The position numbers and the translations under genes were made by a program. From NCBI GenBank assembly GCA_946902985.2, contig OX336389.2, forward strand, positions 978,270,084-978,334,083: a stretch of 64,000 bases of DNA. Reading direction: 5' to 3'. The DNA is from Meconema thalassinum (taxonomy: Eukaryota > Arthropoda > Insecta > Orthoptera > Tettigoniidae). Below are positions 55,171 through 64,000 of this stretch, in pieces; within the stretch, counting starts at the first letter, position 1, and each line of letters begins with the position of its first letter. Below the pieces are notes generated by a model. It saw nothing but the letters and a program-made list of their open reading frames with translations. It was not told where the DNA came from and did not search any database.

Positions 55171-55375
55171 TAATTAGTGGAAGGTTCCTTTACATGCCAT
55201 AAATCTATGACATGGGACCGCCAGCTTTACTTCCCCTTCAAAGGAAGGCATACTGAGGGATTTTTAACGCTCTTAAAAAATCCGACGACTTCGGCCGGGT
55301 TTGAACCCGCAACCTTGGGCATAGAAGCTCAGCATGCTACCAACTATGTCACCGAAGCCTCCAGCCACCATTCTC
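55171..55375 (-). mobile_element. tRNA-type SINE fragment
   Basis: Minus-strand tRNA-like head: box A around TGACATAGTTGG and box B GGTTCAAACCC (complement near 55296). It is followed by a body with the same CCTTTGAAGGGGAAG-style words as other SINEs of this window. Confidence 0.65.
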
Positions 55376-55409
55376 TGGGCCATCATTTCAGTTAGGGCTT
55401 TGATATTTC

Positions 55410-56112
55410 TCTGCTCAAGTTAGTCCCAATCCTCTTGAAATGTTGCCTGCAGATCACATAATGCCTCTGGAGCACATTTTGAACTCTGTTCCATATTCCC
55501 AAACTTATCCCAAAGATCCTCTACGAGGGTTTTAGTTGGAACTGTGAGCTGGCTATACACTGTAATACATATTGTGCTGCAGTGGACAAGTATCGTCATG
55601 CATGGACATGATTCCATCTCCAAAAAATAGTGTTATCGATGAGAATCTCACTGAGCCTGCCATTTTCAATGAAAACCAGTCTATCCGAGCCTACATGGCA
55701 ATGCCACCCCACAAAATCATGGAGTCTTTATGGATACTGTGCACTCTGTATATCACTCTCCAAACTCTCTCCCTATCATCTGGAGATTTCAGGAAGAACC
55801 TGAGCTCTTCAAAAAACAGTACACAGTTCCATTGGGTGTGCTGACAAGCAAACTGAAGATGGGTGACTGTATTCTCCGTCAGATCAGGTCCCATACCAGT
55901 TCACCTTGATCGAATACTTTGTTCTCTGAGGTGTTGTTGAACTGTCCTCTTATTTACATTTACATCCCAAACCTGCTGCATTCGACTCCAAGCCTCATCC
56001 GCGGTAGTAATGATCTCTGATGGCTCTGGCAATGCCTGCAGAGCTCGGAGGCATTGTTTCAACTGAACTTTACTACTCAAATGAAGGGTGTCAGCTATTC
56101 ATTTCCAAAAGG
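55410..56112 (-). pseudogene. Tc1-like transposase remnant 1
   Basis: Minus frames read like a Tc1 transposase in order: an N-terminal helical part (ALPEPSEIITTADEAW, VNKRTVQQHLRE), then WNCVLFFEELRFFLKSPDDRERVW (55890-55750, the first Asp region, Asp changed to Glu), a WGGI word near 55712, and a C-terminal proline- and asparagine-containing N.NP word near 55530. Several stops and frameshifts kill it. No terminal repeats were located. Confidence 0.72.
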
Positions 56113-56499
56113 TTGCTATTGTTCTCTTAACCCGGGAGAGGCCGCGTTGACTCGTCGGAAATGAGAGGTCGCGCTGAGTCATTTAGATCAGGCTGTTTCA
56201 AATGACACATTACTTTACTGTGATTATTATTTCCTAGTTTTGTATTTATTTTTTATGGTTTTTGTTTGTTAGATTCATTTTATTGTTTTAAATTTATTTT
56301 ACAGGGAATCTTCTGGATTTTTGATAATTAAAAAACACGTAACAAAATTTGCTGAAAATCATAATACAGTCATATTCATTAAAACTGTAAACTAAACAAC
56401 TATTTCTAATAATAATGAAAAAGCAATATCTGCAATAACAATACAACAACAACAAAATTTGTAATAGGCTACAGTACACTTCAGTTCCTCATTCGTCGT

Positions 56500-58310
56500 C
56501 ACCGCCTTCTGTTGTGCATGCGACACATGTTGAAACTGTGTGCTGCACTGGGTTTGCGCCAATCACAGTAGGCACAACGACCAGGTCCGGTTTCCCGCCT
56601 TGATACTGCAGACTGTTCACATTGCACTTCAGTTGGTTCACTAAGCTCTTTTAGAATGCTGCCTATTCTCATCTTCATCTCCCCGGATAGGCAATAAATT
56701 GTTTCTCGATATTGTAAATATTCTATACACAGTTCCCAGGAGAATTAAGGTTTACTGTGTATTTTCCCTTAGGACAATGAATGCGTTGCTCCCAGCAACA
56801 TTCAATAACCCATAGAACACAGTGAGTGGCCATCGACAGCCAGCCCTTGAAACTGAATAGGTCCCTTTCAGTTCATCGACGGTATCCCGCCTCCCTTTGT
56901 CATGTTGTAGATGGTAGAACTCTCATCGATTGTGTCAGGATCATGGAAAGTGGAAATCAATAGGATGGCGTTATTTTTCTTGGAAGCATAAGAGAGCAGC
57001 CCTAAATCCAAAACTACTGCTGTTGACTGGCATTTTTGGTGCAATAATATTGGAGGAATCTCTTTCTTACTTTTCCGGAGTCTCCCTTTGTCATGTTGTA
57101 GATGGTAGAACTCTCATCGATTGTGTCAGGATCATGGAAAGTGGAAATCAATAGGATGGCGTTATTTTTCTTGGAAGCATAAGAGAGCAGCCCTAAATCC
57201 AAAACTACTGCTGTTGACTGGCATTTTTGGTGCAATAATATTGGAGGAATCTCTTTCTTACTTCTCCGGAGTGTTCCGACAATATTTTTAGATGGTGGTT
57301 TTCAAGAAGAGAGATGGCCAGGGGGAAGGACATATCAATTGTCACATTCCTCCCACTGCCTAACATTGGCTGTACTATTCTCTCAACAATGGCTCGTAAT
57401 GAATTTTCACTTCTAAAGGGTCCTTCTGGTTGTTGACCAGGATACATTTCCATATGAACTGTGTAATATGTTCTGGCACAAACTAAGGCAAAACTTGTTT
57501 ATGCCATACTTGGCCGTTTTTTGCTTGGTATAAAAAAAATCGAATTTCCCTTGAAACGACTCGACCATTTCGTCCACTGTACAATATTCACCTGGTGAAT
57601 ATGCCTGCGAGCATCGATCATCAAAAGCCTGAAATATCTCACGGATTTTAGAAAGAGGATCTGATTGAGTTCTCTTATCTCTGTCATGAACGTTATCGAA
57701 TATCATAGCTCTAGGCAAAAATTTGAAGTGACGCAGGTTAATTGTCGTTCCGAATATTTCTACACATGTCCCATCTGTTGATGACATGTCTTCAAGATTT
57801 TGATGCAATGAACGAAACGCCAACAAGGTAAAGCAGCCCAAACACAGCTTTCAATTTTCGAACATCTGTAGAAAGAACATCACATTCTCATGTGAAGTTC
57901 GCTAGTCTTTGTTCAATCCACACATTTGTAAATCCCACAATCTTTTCGATTTCGGAGTCTGGAAAATAAATACTCCAAACTTCTATCGGAGAGCGAGTAT
58001 TGCGAGCATCACCCTTGGGTCCAGGTAGGTGAGAAATTAGATTGTGTCTGCGTGTCCTTCCCCTTTGTTAAGAGGAATGTACTTGCTATGTTGTGACACC
58101 TTCATTAGCCATGTACGCTGGTCCAGCATTACTAGTACTTCTTCCGGTAGAGGCAAAAAATGGTGCGTTTTCTGTGTGTTGTATCGTATTTGAATTATGC
58201 GACAGATTACCACAATATTGTTCATCCATAGATTCCTCTGAGTCAGTGTTGTGTTCACTACAAGCCAAGTTGTCCTCTGCACTTCCATCATCATCTTCTT
58301 CAAACTTCCC
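56500..58310 (-). pseudogene. piggyBac transposase, frameshifted
   Basis: In order on the minus strand: an acidic N-terminus (DSEESMDEQY near 58240), then 57841-57413 with FTLLAFRSLHQNLEDM, FKFLPRAMIFD, YTVDEMVESFQGKFDFF-like and AKYGINKF words of the DDE_Tnp_1_7 domain. Next is 57453-57205 with GQQPEGPFRSENS, GSGRNVTIDMSF, and then a region doubled by tandem duplication. Last is a C-terminal cysteine-rich domain near 56600-56520 (RCAYCDWRK, CRMHN). The first catalytic Asp region (MIFDN) and the second (VTIDM) are visible, but stops and shifts separate them. The enzyme would excise and insert at TTAA. Confidence 0.85.
56891..57272 (+). repeat. 191-bp tandem duplication in the piggyBac transposase
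   Basis: Units 56891-57081 and 57082-57272, almost identical (a T/C difference near their ends). It doubles part of the coding region and breaks the frame. Confidence 0.93.
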
Positions 58311-58679
58311 TGCTCTCTGTTGTTCTACGCCAAACAGTTCCCTTCGTACTCTGTCTTATTGCACTCTGAGTACTTTGTTTCTGTTCCGTTCTTCTTTCTC
58401 CACACTCTCTAAGAGCGTCCTAATTCCATCTTACTCTTCGGAGTCCATCATAAAATGCAAAACTCAACAGGTCGAGTGTGGTGGACAAGACCAGGTCTGG
58501 TATAATTGGTGAATAGTTCAACTTACCACGCAAAATTGGATTAGCAGACAGCAGGAAACTGTTGCTCTCCATGACAATTACATGAAGTATCCTGGTAGGG
58601 GCGTGCAGCAAACAACAATGGTGACGTGAACAATACGAACCTGGTCTAAAAGACCGCAATGCAACCTCTTCCGGGTTAA

Positions 58680-59474
58680 TGGAAAGGAGGCTATGTTTGT
58701 CGGGGTTGGCGAGTATGTAACCATCATTATATGCAGAAACGACGTAATTAACTAACTGTAAAACCACTGCTTTTAACAGTAATGCAAATGCTCTTTAGTT
58801 TTTCATGATGGAACAATTTGGGAATTATCCTAGATGCATGAAACAGGCATAGAGTGAACATATACTGTATTTCTTTTAGAACAGTAATGAGTAACCTTTA
58901 AACAAAGCCAGCCCAAGTGATTTTTCTTTGCTTCATTTAGAAACCCCTGGATTCTTGAATGTGTGTGGAATCTATCTGGTAACCTGGGTTATTGAACTGA
59001 CGATACTAGAGCTCAGAAGAATGCTAGGCAGGGGAATGTAGCCAGCGATAACATTGTGATATGTCTTCCCAAAAACATTGTGCCATAACTTCCGAACAGT
59101 GTCCACTTGTCCTTCTGAGTGCACGCCGGACCAATATACATTCTGCTGAGAAGGAAGCAGGTCGCCATAGCAACGAATGATTGTAGGCTATGTAGGGAAC
59201 GCCCCTCCCCTTTTCCTCCACCTCCTCCCACGCTCGCATTCTTCTGAGCTCCGTACAGTATTTGTAACTAGGAGCGAAGTTGGGAAGGAATCTGCTGCGA
59301 TCTGAATTTACTTTGGGAATCAGCGGAAAAACACTTCTACAATGGCCGAGAGTGGGATATGAATCCACTACTCTCCTCTCAACTGTCCTCTGGATGTTTG
59401 CAAACCTCATACTAGATTTAAAATTCATGACAGAGCTTGGAATTAAGCCTAGGCCACCATCGTAGAAATCTATT
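58680..59474. other. Intergenic with a possible SINE relic
   Basis: A pyrimidine-rich block and a tRNA-like word (GGATATGAATCCACTACTCT near 59353) suggest an old SINE at about 59020-59460. Nothing else was recognised. Confidence 0.35.
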
Positions 59475-59479
59475 AGTCA

Positions 59480-60050
59480 TTGCCAATTCATTCTGTTTTG
59501 CCAGATTACTGGAATTCACTATTCCATTCAAATCAAGCAAGCAATAGTCACAATCCCTAATTGATATTTTACATTATAGCCGATAGCTCCCCAGACCATA
59601 ATGCCCAGAGTTGGTCCTGTGCCTCTCGACAATAATGTCTAAGCACTTCTCTCTTCGTATGTTGTTGCACACGATATGGCAATCAGTGCGAGAAAGACAG
59701 AGGAACAATTCATCACTAATGATGACACTATGCCTTTTGTCAACCCACACTGGTTTTCTCAACAGCACATGAGTCATCCACGTTGATTTTGTGGAGTGAA
59801 TGGAACACCTGCAGGAATACTGGCCTGTAAGCCAACAGCACGTAGACGATTCTCCACTGTTTGTTATGTAATGTAGGGTGCTATTATTCCTCAAATTTGC
59901 GCTGCTGTTGTACGGGAGTCGATCCGGACCATCCTAATGATGCACCGAACCTCCCCCACAGTTGTCTGTCAAGTTCAGTCTGTGCCAGGTCTATAAGTGT
60001 GTGTACCTTCACTTGTCTCCGGGAATTTTGAAATAGTCTTTTTGGGTCCG
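59480..60050 (-). pseudogene. Tc1-like transposase remnant 2
   Basis: Minus frame 59894-59574 contains VIISDELFLCLSRTDCH, corresponding to the VIFSDESRF....D.H block around the second catalytic Asp of Tc1-like enzymes, then VERHRTNSG and a shifted continuation. Other motifs are lost. It is a different copy from the one at 55410-56112. Confidence 0.65.
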
Positions 60051-60084
60051 TTTTGACAAGTTACAAAATATGGCAAAGATTTTG

Positions 60085-60190
60085 AGTATCCGCCTATTCA
60101 ATACCTTAGTATTCCAAGATCAATTATAATACATTTTGGTACATGTTTTGGGGGCTATAAATGCTCCCTTCCTCAGCCATAGTGTTAAAA
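60085..60190 (-). mobile_element. Penelope-like tail fragment with decayed ribozyme-like core
   Basis: Minus strand shows CTGAGGA (60176-60170), a GGGAGC/GCCCCC stem, then AAAACATGTACC, parallel to the motifs at 44159 and 62015. The GAAA of the core has lost its G. Confidence 0.55.
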
Positions 60191-60811
60191 TTGTTAGTAC
60201 ATTACATTAATAGAAACATTGATTAAAACAGTACAACACCACTAAAAAGGACATGCAATAACATAATAACAAACTTATAGATGTTTCTACAGTCTACTTC
60301 TAGCATCAAGGTATTTTCAAATTTCCACAACGGTGTGGAAAAATGTGTCCAAAAGAATGAAGACTATGTTGAAAAATAAACAAAAGTTTATAGTTTGAAA
60401 TGCTGTATTCAGTGTATCGCAATGTTAGTAAACATATTTCTCCAAAAAATGTTCATGACTTGCAGTATGCCCCTTGTATAATTTTAATCCAACCCTTGTA
60501 ATGAGGATATGATGATGACCGTGTGACGGTCGAAAAATGTTATCATAAAATCCCCCTTTATCAGTGAATAATATTAAGGTACATGCAATATTTTTTTCAG
60601 CTAGGAAGTATATTGATGCTTTTGAGCTCTGTTGGAGCTGTGGTGGTGAAGGATACTGCATATTCCTTGGACAGCCAAGAAGACAAATATATGGGTAATT
60701 ATAAAAATCAAATCAGATCTGTCTCTTGAAGCTTGATAACAAAATTACAGCTGTCATATTTTGGACACATTATGAGACGTTCTGATTCGTTGGAAAAGAC
60801 AATTATGCTTG
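60191..60811. other. Intergenic, nothing recognised
   Basis: No ORF or repeat supported. Confidence 0.4.
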
Positions 60812-60995
60812 GAAAGAAAGGATGGAAGTTTGTAGTTTTACGTGACCGTTAATCTCGCGATCATAAGCCGCGGGACCTCTGTTTTACGTGGAATCCGAAC
60901 CACAGGACATGGCATTTCACTTAGAAAATCTCACATGCATTGACCGGGAATTGAACCGGGTGAGAGGCATACAGCTTGACCGCTATGCTTGGAAA
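60812..60995 (-). mobile_element. tRNA-type SINE
   Basis: Minus-strand head with TAGCGGTCAAGCTGTATGCC (box A region) and GGTTCAATTCCCGG (box B, complement near 60945-60958), followed by a body with GTAAAACAGAGGTCCCGC. tRNA-like arms are readable. Confidence 0.7.
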
Positions 60996-61734
60996 GGTGG
61001 AAGGGTCTTGGAGATGAGGGCGGCCAACATTGAAATGGATCGACTCCATCAAATCCAACATGAATATGTCAGTGAAGGATCTTAAGTATATGGCTGAAGA
61101 CCCAATCATATGGAGACAGTCCATCTATGCAGTCGCGACTTGACGGCACCTGATCGTCATCTTTTTTTTCAGAAAAGTGTGATATATTTAAATTTACCCC
61201 GCCTAATCTAATAGGGTGAAAGCATTTTGACTGACTGAAAAGTATTAATTGATTATACAGGCAACACTGAGAAATGGCTTCGAAACCTCCCACAGTTTCC
61301 CCATTTTCGACTCCATGCAAAAGTTGCCTTCAAGTAGACAACTGCCTCTACCTTCCAACTCTTTGCCCAGTTTCATTTACTTCCTCTCTTGAGGTTGGTG
61401 TCGAGAAGGGGATCCCCCTTCACATTACATCTCCAACCCAGTTGATATGGGAATAATACTGGGTAGACATACACGAAGGAGTATTTTAATTAAAAAGTAG
61501 ATACTGATTTATAAAAGATCATCACACAGTACAGAATTCAGTTGTTTCTGGAATAGACTAAATGAAATGATGAGTTAGTGTACCTTTTTTACTAGTAGAA
61601 CTTTCGATTTCTTTTGCTCGCCCCCTTTTTATTATCTGTTGGAGACACGATTGCCAATAGTCAAGTTAGGAACCAAGCAAGTGCTGACCTAGTGTTGGCG
61701 CAGCAGTCTCCCCCTGTCCCCCCTAAGCTGTATC
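60996..61734. other. Intergenic, nothing recognised
   Basis: No coding or repeat structure supported. Confidence 0.4.
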
Positions 61735-61815
61735 ATAAATGTAATTGTCCACTTATCAATACAATTTTCAGTTTGTCTCTATTGGTACATGTTTTGGCAT
61801 ATCTTCAATATTCAA
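61735..61815 (-). mobile_element. Penelope-like tail fragment (inverted partner)
   Basis: Minus strand reads ACATGTACCAATAGAGACAA and onward, matching 62045-62100 in the opposite orientation about 230 bp away. The core is TTGAAGA, decayed. Confidence 0.7.
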
Positions 61816-62004
61816 TATCTTAAATGGTTGACAAAGGAAGGATTTCTGGAATAAATTTTATTTCAAGCGACATTTTAAGAATTTTAAATCTATGTAGATG
61901 TCATATGAATCAAAATTAGCTTTTTTTTTATTTTTTTATTTTTTTAAGGAATGTGTGATGAAAAATTGATGCTAATGCTGTAGTACTGTAGTTGTATGAT
62001 AATA

Positions 62005-62100
62005 TTGTAATAGGCTGAAGAAGGCACAGCACGTGTGCTGAAACATGTACCGATAGGGACAAACTGAAAATTGTATTGAAAAGTGGACAACTAAAAAATA
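62005..62100 (+). ncRNA. Penelope-like tail with hammerhead-like core
   Basis: CTGAAGA (62015-62021), stem GGCAC/GTGCT (62023-62027 with 62035-62039) with a 7-base loop, then GAAA (62040-62043) and CATGTACCGATAGGG. The core order fits a hammerhead, and stem II is stronger than in 44159. The tail ends near AGTGGACAAC. Stem I and the cleavage site are not established. Confidence 0.5.
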
Positions 62101-62379
62101 ATATTGATATCAATACGAAAAAACTGAAACCCAAATGATGAATGTCAAGGACAAGCACCCTAAACTGAACAAACCGTGCACAGCCTTGCACTGTGGCAAT
62201 TCTATCTCCATGATGAGGGTTGTTGAGGCAGGACAGCAAGGTCATATGCCCCTCGTAACAGTTTTAAAATATAAATTTTGTTCAGTTTGAGATGGATTCC
62301 TAAAAATAAAAACAGTCCATTATTAATAAAACAAACAAAAAAAATATAATATCAAACAAAAATATAGTTTAACAAAAAG

Positions 62380-62760
62380 ATAATAGGGCCTGAGAAACGA
62401 AACAATGGTACGTGCAGAAATGAGGATCTATATAGACAGGCAGAGAAGATCACGGACACCATGCGTAAGAGGAGACTGAAGTTTTATGGGCACCTCATGA
62501 GAATGGATGAGAATTGAATAACGAAAAGAATATTTAATTACATCAGCAAGCAAAAGGTGACTACAATGTGGGTAGAAGAAACGAGAAAAGACATGGAGTA
62601 AGTTGGCGTACATACTAAAGACAGTGGAATAGGGCTGTGTTTCGAGCAAAAATTGATAACTTCAAGGGGTTCAAGGAAAGACCCAGTAGAACAACCAAGA
62701 ACACCTGGTCAGAGGAAAGGAGGAGGAACCACAGCGAAAGGATGAAGAAATTCTGGGTGA
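62380..62760 (+). pseudogene. LINE ORF2 C-terminal fragment
   Basis: Plus frames read EKITDTMRKRRLKFYGHLMRMDEN (split here by family style) and then KRIFNYIS, the C-terminal stretch common in arthropod LINE ORF2 proteins. Stops and shifts follow. It is an isolated relic unrelated to LINE-A, B or D. Confidence 0.6.
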
Positions 62761-62810
62761 AGGAAAAGCACATCAATTGTTTCCCGTGACCCACAGTAGG
62801 CCAAATTCAA

Positions 62811-62846
62811 AGAAAGAAAGAAAGAAAGAAAGAAAGAAGAAGAAAC
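62811..62846 (+). repeat. (GAAA)n microsatellite
   Basis: About eight AAAG units followed by AAG triplets, at the edge of a LINE remnant. Confidence 0.95.
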
Positions 62847-62859
62847 AAAAATATAGGGA

Positions 62860-63640
62860 ATACCAAACAGCAGTGTCAAGGTCATGGGTTCGTTGCACTA
62901 ATGGGTGTTGTGAGAAACATGAATCAATTGACTGCAACAAATTCAAAGAGTCGGTACACACAAGAAAGTGGAATCGTACATTCTGTAGGGCAAACTGCAG
63001 AGCTTCATAGATAGCAATGAGCTCCGCAGTAAAGAGGATATAAGTTTGTCCCAAAGAGATCTTCATATTTGCACCATCAATGATTTAAGCTCAACCCACT
63101 TTCTCGTCCACCTTCGAATCATCCGCAAAAACATCCAGAAATTGGTGAACTGTGCTGTTCACCTTAAGATCTCGATGTAGATCTAACCAAACTTCCGGAC
63201 ATACAATACCTCGTTAGGTGTCTGGATCATAAAGGGACCTGCAGCCACTCCTATTTCATTACACGAGCTATCAAGCCTAATACCCATCGCCTGGTTGGTG
63301 TACTTCTGGTGGGATCAGGTATTGAATAGAGATTGATAGCTAGGATAATGCATCATTAGATGCAGATTGGCAGCATATGATGAAAGCATATCTTGGAGTC
63401 TGACACAAAGAGGTGGAACACCTGATTTGGTGAGTAGGCTGGAAATCGGGCTGGTCCAGAAAGCATTGGCTGTCAGCCTAATTCTGCTATACTGTCCAGC
63501 ATTTTCAAAGTTAATGACTTTGCTGAACTGTACACTGCAAAATCATAATCTAGTCGGGACAGGCTGAGGGCTTGGTAAAACAGTAACAGGACCAAAGCTA
63601 TCTCAAATTCAGTAATTTGCTGCCTTCGGTTGATTTCAGG
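62860..63640 (-). pseudogene. LINE ORF2 remnant: RT C-terminus and RNase H
   Basis: Minus strand: SRLDYDFAVYSSAKSLTLKM followed by LDSIAELG (63570-63475) matches the C-terminal RT region of R1/Jockey-like LINEs. Then, after decayed sequence, an RNase H core with TAELIAIYEAL and VCTDSLNLLQSI (63020-62925). Stops and shifts throughout. It differs from LINE-D. Confidence 0.7.
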
Positions 63641-63689
63641 GTCTTTTTTGTTGTTGTGTGGCCTCCTGAGAGGCAAAGTGCAGGTCTTT

Positions 63690-63945
63690 CTAGTCGACCC
63701 CTGTGGGCGACCTGCGCAACGGGATGAGAGATGGAATGATGAAGATAATGAAACTGGTCAAGGATGTGGAGGGAAGCAGCCGTGGTCTGTCAGAAGGTAC
63801 CGTCCCAGCATTTGCCTGGTATTGAAATTGGGAAACCACGGAAAACCATTTCAAGGACGGTCGACAGTAGGGCTCGAACCCACGCATCTACCGAGTCAGC
63901 AGAGAGCTTGGCCACATGGCCTAACGCTGCGCTTTAGCGAGCGTA
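63690..63945 (-). mobile_element. tRNA-type SINE
   Basis: Minus-strand head with GGCCAAGCTCTCTGCTGACT (box A side) and GGTTCGAGCCCTAC (box B, complement near 63871-63884), then a body with CATTTGCCTGG-like and GGGCGACCTGCGC-like words typical of insect SINEs. It lies close to the window end. Confidence 0.72.
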
Positions 63946-64000
63946 GCCACTGCAGTCGGCATGTTTTAGGAGCTAGAATATTGTTATTGTGTACTTTTGT

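Larger units (their letters stand above)
56131..58675 (-). mobile_element. piggyBac-like element flanked by TTAA, decayed
   Basis: TTAA at 56127-56130 and 58676-58679 flanks ends CCCGGGAGAGGCCGCG and, inverted, CCCGGAAGAGGTTGC, matching the piggyBac rule (TTAA target, CCC termini). Inside the left end GAGGCCGCGTTGACTC and GAGGTCGCGCTGAGTC form a subterminal repeat. The transposase is on the minus strand, broken. Length 2545 bp including a 191-bp tandem duplication. Confidence 0.88.

Noticed and set aside
59013..59428. Minus ORFs with Gly-rich start as genes
   Set aside because: Overlapping frames over a pyrimidine-rich SINE-like block; no domain.

Overview
This 64 kb window looks like repeat-filled intergenic DNA from a large animal genome, most likely an insect and perhaps a polyneopteran (orthopteran, cockroach or stick-insect relative). 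The evidence is AT-rich DNA with frequent GTAGGCCTAC-like words, several tRNA-derived SINE families, and many LINE, Penelope, Gypsy, Tc1/mariner, piggyBac and hAT-type elements nested in one another. The lineage is an inference, and I did not recognise a single host protein-coding exon. One 200-bp run of N (41401-41600) marks an assembly gap.

Region 1-12054: a Tc1/mariner-IS630-like DNA transposon with long terminal inverted repeats (1-237 and 11818-12054). Its transposase gene was split by a complete Gypsy LTR retrotransposon on the minus strand (2115-10015). That insert has two 1174-bp LTRs with about 3 differences, a 4-bp target duplication (AGCA), a tRNA-Lys(CUU) primer site, intact gag and pol, and a textbook -1 frameshift signal (T TTA AAC plus a stem) joining them. 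SINEs sit in both arms. Region 12509-14671: a second DNA transposon with 36-bp inverted repeats and a deleted transposase, carrying a tRNA-Glu-like SINE.

Region 15458-41400: a pile-up of one LINE family (called LINE-A here), whose ORF1 carries an SGNH/GDSL esterase-like domain and whose copies end in (ATCT)n. Copies lie at 15458-20811, 19480-20080, 21326-24785, 28308-29908, 32600-33472 plus 38049-39690, 39691-41077, and fragments to 41400. One copy is split by a second, coding-intact LINE (LINE-B, 33473-38048, PHD-finger ORF1 plus EN-RT ORF2). Region 41601-44236: a Penelope-like element with an RT plus GIY-YIG endonuclease ORF and a possible hammerhead-ribozyme motif in its tail.

Region 44333-64000: Gypsy and LINE remnants, then a structurally complete, coding-intact RNase H-bearing LINE (LINE-D, 46137-52784) with a 12-bp target duplication. 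LINE-D itself hosts a 1032-bp hAT-type MITE with an 8-bp duplication. LINE-D is inserted in a dispersed repeat (R1) that has a second copy at 21093-26090. Further right are Tc1-like remnants, a TTAA-flanked decayed piggyBac (56131-58675), Penelope tails, LINE remnants and tRNA-type SINEs. Gypsy, LINE-B and LINE-D look young (open frames, near-identical LTRs or clean target duplications); the rest are mostly decayed. Nothing here works as an operon. The logic of the window is successive nested insertion, and the order of events can be read from the interruptions.
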